Shown here: positions 15,926 through 22,240 of the stretch, one piece after another
How the letters are laid out: every line of letters begins with the position of its first letter
How positions within the stretch are numbered: the stretch's first letter is position 1
Source of the DNA: an uncultured Clostridia bacterium
Lineage (GTDB): Bacteria; Bacillota; Clostridia; Oscillospirales; CAG-272
Length of the DNA: 23,639 nucleotides
Assembly (NCBI GenBank): GCA_947624945.1
Contig: CANQMJ010000021.1
Span: forward strand, 1-23,639
Direction of reading: 5' to 3'
Notes under the pieces: model-generated
The model's input: only the letters and a program-made list of their open reading frames with translations
Databases searched by the model: none
Told to the model about the DNA's origin: nothing
Position numbers and translations under genes: made by a program

Positions 15926-16012
15926 ATGGAGCTGCCGACATTTGATGTTCCTAAGTTTCTTACACAATTATATTATACACTTTTCACGCGGTACGTCAAG
16001 GGTATTTTGTAA
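15926..16012 (+). CDS. possible 28-residue small protein (doubtful)
   Basis: The ORF starts at ATG 15926 with AAGGAG at 15909-15914 (11-nt spacing) and encodes MELPTFDVPKF, then LTQLYYTLFTRYVKGIL. The peptide is hydrophobic and aromatic with a few basic residues. It overlaps the minus-strand promoter at 15972-15999, and no convincing plus-strand promoter precedes it. A terminator-like hairpin (16063-16101) lies 50 bp downstream. It could be a small membrane peptide, a gene remnant or chance. Confidence 0.25.
   Translation: MELPTFDVPKFLTQLYYTLFTRYVKGIL
15972..15999 (-). promoter_or_regulatory. promoter of the minus-strand lipoprotein gene
   Basis: On the minus strand, TTGACG (15994-15999) and TATAAT (15972-15977) are separated by 16 bp. 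The predicted start near 15965 leaves a leader of about 80 nt before ATG 15883. Confidence 0.78.
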
Positions 16013-16062
16013 AATTCGTCAGTTATTACATATTTGACGATAACGTTTTAGCGAGTTTTGCG

Positions 16063-16101
16063 TATTGCGCGGCGATGAGTCCCGCGCCGGCGCAATATTT
16101 T
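16063..16101 (+). promoter_or_regulatory. GC-rich hairpin with TTTT, terminator-like or operator-like
   Basis: TATTGCGCGGCG (16063-16074) pairs with CGCC and GCGCAATA (16085-16097, one-base bulge), followed by TTTT (16098-16101). The right arm can pair instead with TATTGCGGCGCG (16129-16140), which contains the -35 box of the next promoter. It therefore could be a weak terminator, or a set of protein-binding half-sites. Confidence 0.4.
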
Positions 16102-16130
16102 CAATAAGTGTAAAAATTTTGCCCTGCCTA

Positions 16131-16159
16131 TTGCGGCGCGTGCAAATTTATTGTATAAT
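16131..16159 (+). promoter_or_regulatory. promoter of the GH43-like gene
   Basis: TTGCGG (16131-16136), a 17-bp spacer and TATAAT (16154-16159). The predicted start near 16166 leaves a leader of about 36 nt before ATG 16202. Confidence 0.72.
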
Positions 16160-16179
16160 GTACGCAATCAAAAATTTGC
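16142..16179. promoter_or_regulatory. inverted repeat flanking the -10 box (possible operator)
   Basis: GCAAATTT (16142-16149) and AAATTTGC (16172-16179) are perfect 8-bp inverted arms around the -10 element and the presumed start site. This layout suits a repressor operator for a carbohydrate-responsive gene. No regulator gene is adjacent, so its identity is open. Confidence 0.45.
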
Positions 16180-16201
16180 GAAAAAAGGATGAAGAAAAAA
16201 C

Positions 16202-17272
16202 ATGAAACGCTTCGTATCACTCGTACTCGTTCTTGCGATGGCGCTCACATTTGCAGCGTGTAATACGTCCGGGAACGGCGACGTCACGACAGACGGCGCC
16301 GACACCTCCGACGCCGTGACGACGGCGGCTTCCGTGACGACGACGCCCGCAACGGAGGCGCCCGAGCCCGAGGATGAGCCTTACGCGTACCTGTTCGCAT
16401 ACTTCACCGGCAACGACCCGCAGCAGGAGCGCATATGCTTCGCCGTCAGCACGGACGGCTACAACTTTGAACCGCTCAACGGCGGCAAACCCGTTATCAA
16501 GCAAAAGCTCGGCACGGGATGCGTACGCGACCCGTACATATTCAAGGGCCACGACGGCGCTTATTACATAATCGGCACCGACATGAAGTCGTCGCTCGGC
16601 TGGTCGTCGAACCGCGACCTCATAAGCTGGCGCAGCGAGGACCTCATCAACTGGACGGACGAGACCATAATCGAGGTCGACGGCGCGTTCCGCAACACGA
16701 AGAACACGACGCGCGCATGGGCTCCGCAGGCGATGTGGAACGAGGAGCGCGGCGAATACATGATATACTTCGCGCTCTGCTCGGGCTCAACGTCGGGCAA
16801 AACGCAGATGTACTACGCGTACTCTCCCGACCTCAAGACGCTGTCGGATGCGCCCGAGCTGCTCTTTGCGCCGACCAACGGCCACGACGCCATAGACTCC
16901 GATATCATCTATAACGACGGCCTCTACTACATGTTCTTCAAGGACGAGACGTCGGGCGGCATACATCTTATGACGTCGAAGCAGATGGACAGCGGCTGGG
17001 ACTACGACACGTCGGTGCAGGTGTCGCCGAAGGGACTCGCAGTCGAGGGTTCGAGCACGTATCCGTTAATCGACGGCAGCGGATGGCTGCTCATCGCGGA
17101 CGCGTACATGAACGGATACTTTGTCATGTCGCGCTCGGCTGACCTCGAAAACTTCCGTCAGGTCTCGCCCGCCAAATTCAGCTTCAACAACTTCACTCCG
17201 CGTCACGGCAGCATAATCCATATAACGGAGGAAGAATATAACGCTCTGCTCGACGCGTTCCCGATGAAATAA
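16202..17272 (+). CDS. GH43-like glycosidase, lipoprotein
   Basis: The 356-residue protein has a lipoprotein signal peptide (lipobox TFAAC, cysteine about 20) and a Thr/Ala/Pro/Glu linker to about residue 55. A five-bladed beta-propeller type domain then resembles glycoside hydrolase family 43 (arabinofuranosidases, xylosidases). Supporting features are RDPYIFKG with a candidate general-base Asp about 110, AWAPQAMW, IDSDIIYNDGLYYMFFK with Asp about 232 or 234, and VEGSSTYP with a candidate general-acid Glu about 282. Substrate specificity is not readable. It would trim side chains of plant or host glycans at the cell surface. GAAAAAAGGATG precedes the start. A PTS membrane protein follows 83 bp later, so joint sugar use is possible but unproven. 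Confidence 0.82.
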   Translation: MKRFVSLVLVLAMALTFAACNTSGNGDVTTDGADTSDAVTTAASVTTTPATEAPEPEDEPYAYLFAYFTGNDPQQERICFAVSTDGYNFEPLNGGKPVIKQKLGTGCVRDPYIFKGHDGAYYIIGTDMKSSLGWSSNRDLISWRSEDLINWTDETIIEVDGAFRNTKNTTRAWAPQAMWNEERGEYMIYFALCSGSTSGKTQMYYAYSPDLKTLSDAPELLFAPTNGHDAIDSDIIYNDGLYYMFFKDETSGGIHLMTSKQMDSGWDYDTSVQVSPKGLAVEGSSTYPLIDGSGWLLIADAYMNGYFVMSRSADLENFRQVSPAKFSFNNFTPRHGSIIHITEEEYNALLDAFPMK

Positions 17273-17292
17273 CGGGACAACGCCGAAACAGA

Positions 17293-17327
17293 GGCGCGTC
17301 CGGCGGAAAAAGGACGCCGGTCGCGTC
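17293..17327 (+). promoter_or_regulatory. hairpin between the GH43-like and IIC genes
   Basis: GGCGCGTCCGGCG (17293-17305) pairs with CGCCGGTCGCGTC (17315-17327) with one mismatch and one G-T pair; the loop is 9 nt. Only TTT follows. It could attenuate transcription into the IIC gene or protect the upstream mRNA end. Confidence 0.5.
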
Positions 17328-17355
17328 TTTGCGTGAGAATGAAAGGAAAACAATA

Positions 17356-18366
17356 ATGAACATCATCAAAAAATTCTGCAAGCGGTACTTCATCGACGCG
17401 ATGAGCGCGATGGCGCTCGGACTTTTCGCCTCGCTCATAATCGGCACGATAATAGGTCAGTTTGCAAAGATAGAGGCGCTGTCATTCCTCAAACCGCTTT
17501 CCGACGCCGTGAGCGCGAGTTCGCCCGTCGTCGGCGCGGCGATCGGCGTCGCGATAGCGACGGGACTTAAATCAAAGCCTCTCGTCGTGTTCACGGCGGC
17601 GGCGGTGGGCGCCGTCGGCTACACATACGGCGGACCCGTCGGCGCGTATATCTCGTCCGTCGTCGGCAGCGAGATCGCGTCGCTCGTCGTGTCAAAGACG
17701 AAGCTCGACATAATCGTGACGCCGCTTGCGTCCCTCATACCGGGCGGACTGCTCGGCGTCTACGTCGGTCCCTTCATCAACGACATGATGACGGCGCTCG
17801 GCGGATTCATCAACAACGCGACGACGTATGCACCGATACCGATGGGCATCGTCATCGCGGTCGTCGTCGGAATGGCGCTGACGGCGCCGATATCGTCGGC
17901 GGCGCTCTGCATCATGATAGGCATCGACGGCATCGCGGCGGGAGCCGCCGCCGTCGGCTGCTCGTGCCAAATGATAGGATTTGCCGTCGCATGCTACCGC
18001 GACAACGACATAGGCGCGTCGCTGTCGGTCGGGATAGGCACGTCTATGCTGCAGTTCCACAACATACTGCGCCACCCGGCGATATGGCTCGCGCCGACGC
18101 TGACGTCGGCGATACTCGGTCCCGTCTCGACGGTGCTTTTGAAGATGACGAACACCTCGACGGGAGCCGGCATGGGAACGGCGGGACTCGTCGGACAGTT
18201 CGGCGCGTTCGAGGCGATGTCGGGCGAGCTCGGCGCGACGCTGACGCTCATAGAGATAGCAGTCATGCATTTTATCCTCCCCGCCGCGATAACGCTGATG
18301 TTCGACTTCGCGTTCCGCAAGCTCGGCTGGGTCAAGGACGGCGACATGTCGCTGAAAACAGAGTGA
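17356..18366 (+). CDS. PTS IIC-like membrane protein of the PfoR/EIIC_2 family
   Basis: The 336-residue polytopic protein is rich in Gly, Ala and Ile membrane segments. It contains IIGTIIGQFAKI, ASSPVVGAAIGVAIATGLKS, TPLASLIPGGLLGVYVGPF and the conserved SMLQFHNILRHPAIWLAPTL near the C-terminus. This resembles the PTS_EIIC_2 group, named after the putative perfringolysin regulator PfoR, rather than classical sugar-specific IIC proteins. No IIA, IIB, HPr or EI gene is nearby, so phosphotransfer-coupled transport cannot be assumed. ATG 17356 is chosen because AAAGGA lies at 17342-17347; an earlier in-frame ATG (17329) lacks a site. A terminator follows 27 bp later. Confidence 0.85.
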   Translation: MNIIKKFCKRYFIDAMSAMALGLFASLIIGTIIGQFAKIEALSFLKPLSDAVSASSPVVGAAIGVAIATGLKSKPLVVFTAAAVGAVGYTYGGPVGAYISSVVGSEIASLVVSKTKLDIIVTPLASLIPGGLLGVYVGPFINDMMTALGGFINNATTYAPIPMGIVIAVVVGMALTAPISSAALCIMIGIDGIAAGAAAVGCSCQMIGFAVACYRDNDIGASLSVGIGTSMLQFHNILRHPAIWLAPTLTSAILGPVSTVLLKMTNTSTGAGMGTAGLVGQFGAFEAMSGELGATLTLIEIAVMHFILPAAITLMFDFAFRKLGWVKDGDMSLKTE

Positions 18367-18393
18367 TGCAGTAAGATCTCGCGTATGCGCGAT

Positions 18394-18425
18394 GCGGGAG
18401 CCGTTTTTCGGCTCCCGCGACTTTT
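18394..18425 (+). terminator. intrinsic terminator after the IIC gene
   Basis: GCGGGAGCC (18394-18402) and GGCTCCCGC (18410-18418) form a 9-bp stem (10 bp with G-C closing the T-rich loop), followed by GACTTTTT. It separates the IIC gene from the ilv promoter. Confidence 0.88.
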
Positions 18426-18448
18426 TCGCGAAAATTGCAATATGGCTA

Positions 18449-18477
18449 TTGACAAAGGCGTTTTGCGATGATATAAT
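18449..18477 (+). promoter_or_regulatory. consensus promoter of the ilv operon
   Basis: TTGACA (18449-18454), a 17-bp spacer and TATAAT (18472-18477), both perfect sigma-70/A consensus, plus TG at 18469-18470 (extended -10). Such a strong promoter suits an operon whose output is limited downstream by a T-box leader. The predicted start is near 18484. Confidence 0.92.
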
Positions 18478-18483
18478 ATCGCA

Positions 18484-18810
18484 TAACACGAAAAAACGCA
18501 GTGATGCGGAGCAGTAAGCGCGTCGGGACCGCAGAGAGAGATGCCGGTCGGTGTAAGGCATCGGGGGTGACGCGCCGAACTCACCGCGGAGCGGTCGCCG
18601 TGAACATGCGCCGAGAGGGGCAGTAGGGGCGGACGGGAACTCCCGTGACAGAGCGACGGCGTAATGCGCCGGAAGTGCGTCCGCAAGGACGAAAAAGAGT
18701 GGTACCGCGGAAGATAAACGTGCCGGATATTGCCGGGTCGCTTTCGTCTCTTTGATGTTATCTTTATGATGGCGTAAAGGGGCGGGCTTTTTTTATCCCC
18801 CGGCATCGCC
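18484..18810 (+). promoter_or_regulatory. T-box leader of the ilv operon, probable Leu (CUC) specifier
   Basis: T-box RNAs sense uncharged tRNA and raise expression of amino acid genes. The T-box sequence GAGTGGTACCGCGG is at 18697-18710. In stem I, AGTA (18513-18516) and GAACTCACC (18577-18585) face each other around a GCGCGTC/GACGCGC helix (18518-18524, 18569-18575), the layout of a specifier loop. The codon after GAA is CTC (18580-18582), for leucine, which fits an ilv operon. A hairpin ACGGG-AACT-CCCGT (about 18634-18647) and GTCC-GCAA-GGAC (18679-18690) lie between. A T run is at 18788-18794, but I could not find a clean intrinsic-terminator stem ending at it. Ends are approximate. Confidence 0.88.
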
Positions 18811-18849
18811 GACATAAAAGAAGCGGTATTAAGGAGCGTATCAAAAGTC

Positions 18850-20556
18850 ATGCAGGAAACGAAGAAAAACATCTATTCGGGCGCGCGGATCGTCATCGAG
18901 ACGCTGATAGAGCAGGGCGTTACCGACGTGTTCGGCTACCCGGGCGGTCAGGTGCTCAACATATACGACGAGCTTTACCTCGCGAGCGACCGCATCAACC
19001 ATGTCCTGACCGCGCACGAGCAGGGCGCGTCCCATGCCGCCGACGGCTATTCGCGCGTGACGGGCAAGGTGGGAGTCGTTATTGCGACGTCGGGCCCCGG
19101 CGCGACCAACCTCGTCACGGGTATCGCGACAGCGATGCTCGACTCGATACCGATGGTGGCGATAACGGGCAACGTGCCGACGAGCCTTATAGGGCGCGAC
19201 AGTTTCCAGGAGATCAACATCACCGGCATCACGATACCGATAACGAAGCACAACTATTTCGTCACCGACGTAAACGAACTCGCGGACACGATACGCGAAG
19301 CGTTCAAGATTGCGAAGTCGGGACGTCCCGGTCCCGTCCTCATCGACATACCGAAGGACGTGCAGACGGCGGAGTGCGAGTTCGTGCCGCAGGGCGTCGT
19401 GGAGCCGTACCCGCAGGGCGAGGCGTCCGACGGCGACATCGACAGAGCCGTCGAGCTTATAAACGCGTGCGAGCGCCCGTACATATACATAGGCGGCGGC
19501 GCCGCAGGCGAGGGCATGACGAAGGATATAATGGCGCTCGCGGAGAAGATAGACGCATACATAGGCTGCACGTTCATGGGACTGTCGGCGCTGTCGAATT
19601 CGTATGAGCGGTTCCTCGGCATGCAGGGCATGCACGGACTTTACGCGTCGTCGATGGCGAACAAGGACGCGGACCTCATAATCGGTCTCGGCGTCCGCTT
19701 CTCGGACAGAGCGACGGGCAACACGTCCAAGTACGCGAAGGGGGCGAAGATAATACACATCGACACCGACCTTTCCGAGATCGGCAAAAACGTTCCCGTC
19801 GAGGTGGGCATAATAGGCGACATCGTCTCAACGTTCTCGCGCATACTCGAACGCGTAAAGAAGCGCGAGCATCCGGCGTGGCACGACCATGTGGAATCGC
19901 TGAAGGCGGAGGGCAGACGCATACTCGAAGAAGCAGAGCGCGAGTCATGCGGCGCGATGACGCCGAAGAAGATATTCGACGTGATAAACGAGATAAAGGA
20001 CAAGGACACGATAATCGCGACCGACGTCGGTCAGCATCAGATGTGGACGGCGCAGTACGTGAACTTCGGACGCACACGCAGATTTGCGTCGTCGGGCGGT
20101 CTCGGCACGATGGGGTACGGACTCGGCGCGGCGATAGGCGCGTCGGCGGCGACCGGCGACAAGACGGTGCTCATCACCGGCGACGGCAGCTTCGGCATGA
20201 ACCTCAACGAGCTTGCGACGGCTGTGACGTACAACTCCCCCGTCGTGGTCGTGATATTCAACAACGGCGTGCTCGGCATGGTGCGCCAGTGGCAGACGCT
20301 GTTCTACGGACAGCGGTACTCGAACACGGTGCTCGGCAGAAAGACCGACTTCGTGAAGCTGGCGGATGCATTCGGTCTGCCGGGGCGCAGAGCGTCGAAC
20401 ATCGACGAGTTCCGCGCCGCATTCACGGAGGCGATGGAGCACGACGGACCGTTCCTCATCGACACCTACATCGACATGGACGAGTTCGTCCTGCCGATGC
20501 TGCCGCCGGGCGGTTCCATCGAGGACATGATAACGACGAAAGCGAAGGTGGAATAA
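18850..20556 (+). CDS. ilvB: acetolactate synthase large (catalytic) subunit
   Basis: Acetohydroxyacid synthase condenses two pyruvates, or pyruvate and 2-oxobutyrate, in the first common step of Val/Leu and Ile synthesis, using thiamine diphosphate and FAD. The 568 residues are full length. Visible are YPGGQVLNIYDEL, the catalytic Glu in AHEQGASHAADGY (about residue 57), SGPGATNLVTGIATA, RDSFQEINITGIT, and the thiamine/Mg motif starting GDGSFGMN and ending in FNNG (about 440-475). The SD AAGGAG (18831-18836) is 13 nt from the ATG, slightly far. Expression should follow the T-box leader. ilvN starts 6 bp after its stop. Confidence 0.97.
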   Translation: MQETKKNIYSGARIVIETLIEQGVTDVFGYPGGQVLNIYDELYLASDRINHVLTAHEQGASHAADGYSRVTGKVGVVIATSGPGATNLVTGIATAMLDSIPMVAITGNVPTSLIGRDSFQEINITGITIPITKHNYFVTDVNELADTIREAFKIAKSGRPGPVLIDIPKDVQTAECEFVPQGVVEPYPQGEASDGDIDRAVELINACERPYIYIGGGAAGEGMTKDIMALAEKIDAYIGCTFMGLSALSNSYERFLGMQGMHGLYASSMANKDADLIIGLGVRFSDRATGNTSKYAKGAKIIHIDTDLSEIGKNVPVEVGIIGDIVSTFSRILERVKKREHPAWHDHVESLKAEGRRILEEAERESCGAMTPKKIFDVINEIKDKDTIIATDVGQHQMWTAQYVNFGRTRRFASSGGLGTMGYGLGAAIGASAATGDKTVLITGDGSFGMNLNELATAVTYNSPVVVVIFNNGVLGMVRQWQTLFYGQRYSNTVLGRKTDFVKLADAFGLPGRRASNIDEFRAAFTEAMEHDGPFLIDTYIDMDEFVLPMLPPGGSIEDMITTKAKVE

Positions 20557-20562
20557 GAGATC

Positions 20563-21057
20563 ATGCGTAATGTAATTGCCGTTTACGTCGAGAACAAGTA
20601 CGGCGTTTTGGCGCGCGTCGCGGGACTTTTCATGCGCCGCGGCTTCAACATCGACTCGCTGACAGTCGGCGAGACAGACGATCCCGCGTACTCGCGCATC
20701 ACGATAACGATGCAGGGCGACGAGTACGAGCGCCATCAGGTCATAAATCAGGTCAATAAGCTGCACAACGTAAAGAAGGTGAAGCTGCTCGACGCCGAAA
20801 GCTCCGTTGAGCGCGAGCTTCTGCTCGTGAAGGTGAAGAACACGCCCGACACGAGAGGCGAGATAATGGCGGCGGCGGAGATATTCCGCGCGAAGGTCAT
20901 AAACTACACGGTCGATTCGCTCTGCGTCGAGGTGACGGGCGAGCCGTCGAAGATAAAGGCGTTCATCGAGGTCATGAAGCCGCTCGGCATCATCGAGATG
21001 TGCCGTACCGGCGTCGTCGCGCTCGAACGCGGCGGAACGATACTCGAAAACAAATAA
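20563..21057 (+). CDS. ilvN: acetolactate synthase small (regulatory) subunit
   Basis: This subunit activates IlvB and gives valine feedback inhibition. The 164-residue protein has an N-terminal ACT domain (NVIAVYVENKYGVLARVAGL, then RRGFNIDSLTVG) and a C-terminal ACT-like domain (ELLLVKVKNTPDTR, AEIFRAKVINYT, and the C-terminal RTGVVALERG). Length is normal for the family. It follows ilvB by 6 bp, which suggests coupled translation and stoichiometric production. The name ilvH would be equally acceptable. Confidence 0.96.
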   Translation: MRNVIAVYVENKYGVLARVAGLFMRRGFNIDSLTVGETDDPAYSRITITMQGDEYERHQVINQVNKLHNVKKVKLLDAESSVERELLLVKVKNTPDTRGEIMAAAEIFRAKVINYTVDSLCVEVTGEPSKIKAFIEVMKPLGIIEMCRTGVVALERGGTILENK

Positions 21058-21097
21058 CGATCCCCAAACTTTTATATACAAAAGGAGAAAACAAACC

Positions 21098-22114
21098 ATG
21101 CAAAACATTTACTATCAGCAGGACTGCAATCTGCACAAGCTCGACGGCAAGACCGTCGCCATCATCGGCTACGGCTCACAGGGACACGCTCACGCGCTCA
21201 ATCTCCGCGACTCGGGCGTAAACGTTATCGTGGGACTGTACGAGGGCAGCAAGAGCTGGGCAAAGGCAGAGGCTGCGGGACTGAAGGTCATGACGTCGGC
21301 GGAGGCTGCCGCAAACGCGGACATCGTCATGATACTCATCAACGACGAAAAGCAGGCGAAGCTGTACCGCGAGTCGATAGCGCCGGCTATGACCGAGGGT
21401 AAGACTCTCGCGTTCGCGCACGGCTTCAACATCCACTTCGGCTGCATCAAGCCGCCGAAGAACGTGAACGTCATCATGATAGCGCCGAAGGGGCCGGGAC
21501 ACACGGTCAGAAGCGAGTATCAGGCGGGCAAGGGCGTGCCGTGCCTCGTCGCAGTCGAGCAGGACGCGACCGGCGACGCGCTCGAGATAGCGCTCGCATA
21601 TGCGCTCGGCATCGGCGGCGCGAGAGCGGGCGTGCTTGAAACGACGTTCCGCACCGAGACCGAGACAGACCTGTTCGGCGAGCAGGCAGTTCTCTGCGGC
21701 GGCGTGTGCGCTCTCATGCAGGCGGGTTTTGAAACGCTCGTCGAGGCGGGCTATGACCCGAGAAACGCTTACTTCGAGTGCATACACGAGATGAAGCTTA
21801 TCGTCGACCTCATCTATCAGAGCGGCTTTGAGGGCATGAGATACTCGATCTCGAACACCGCCGAGTACGGCGATTACGTGACGGGACCGAAGATCATCAC
21901 CGAGGAGACGAAGAAGACGATGAAGAAGATACTGTCCGACATCCAGGACGGCACCTTCGCAAAGGAATTCCTGCTCGATATGTCCGACGCGGGCGCTCAG
22001 GTACACTTCAACGCGATGCGCAAGCGCGCATCGGAGCATCCGTCCGAGATCGTCGGCAAGGAAGTCCGCAAGCTGTACAGCTGGTCCGACGAGGATAAGC
22101 TTATAAATAACTAA
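21098..22114 (+). CDS. ilvC: ketol-acid reductoisomerase, class I
   Basis: The enzyme isomerises and reduces acetolactate or acetohydroxybutyrate with NAD(P)H and Mg, the second step of branched-chain synthesis. The 338-residue length marks the short class I form. The dinucleotide loop GYGSQGHAHA is at about residues 24-33. The cofactor-specificity loop GLYEGSKSW (about 46-54) carries Ser51 and Ser53, which often contact the NADPH phosphate, but Tyr48 is where many class I enzymes have Arg. The C-terminal knotted helical domain keeps TETDLFGEQAVLCGG and ECIHEMKLIVDLIY with the metal ligands. AAAAGGAG precedes the start. A 126-bp spacer containing a hairpin separates it from ilvD. Confidence 0.96.
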   Translation: MQNIYYQQDCNLHKLDGKTVAIIGYGSQGHAHALNLRDSGVNVIVGLYEGSKSWAKAEAAGLKVMTSAEAAANADIVMILINDEKQAKLYRESIAPAMTEGKTLAFAHGFNIHFGCIKPPKNVNVIMIAPKGPGHTVRSEYQAGKGVPCLVAVEQDATGDALEIALAYALGIGGARAGVLETTFRTETETDLFGEQAVLCGGVCALMQAGFETLVEAGYDPRNAYFECIHEMKLIVDLIYQSGFEGMRYSISNTAEYGDYVTGPKIITEETKKTMKKILSDIQDGTFAKEFLLDMSDAGAQVHFNAMRKRASEHPSEIVGKEVRKLYSWSDEDKLINN

Positions 22115-22240
22115 GCTCTTTCCCGGGTGGAAAACCTTTTGAGAGAAAGTAGCAGATGCCGCATTTTTGCGGCATCTGCCTTCTCCCCCGACCCCTCCCC
22201 TTAAACTTTTCCTGACTATTTTTTATTTTAGGAGATCATT
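22115..22240. repeat. ilvC-ilvD spacer with palindromic repeat unit
   Basis: A perfect 11-bp stem, GCAGATGCCGC (22152-22162) and GCGGCATCTGC (22169-22179), has an ATTTTT loop. On the minus strand it is preceded by AAAAGTTTAAGGGG and a G-rich run (about 22180-22209), the same layout as the units in the tyrA-aroF spacer. It lies inside the ilv operon, so it could partly terminate or stabilise the upstream mRNA. AGGAG at 22230-22234 serves ilvD. Confidence 0.72.

Noticed and set aside
19945..21108. 387-residue open frame on the minus strand
   Set aside because: It runs opposite ilvB and ilvN, whose assignments are certain; its composition is Arg/His/Val-rich and no ribosome site supports it.
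6532..22240. CRISPR array made of the repeated palindromes
   Set aside because: Units are few, degenerate, irregularly spaced and not separated by uniform spacers; no cas gene is present.
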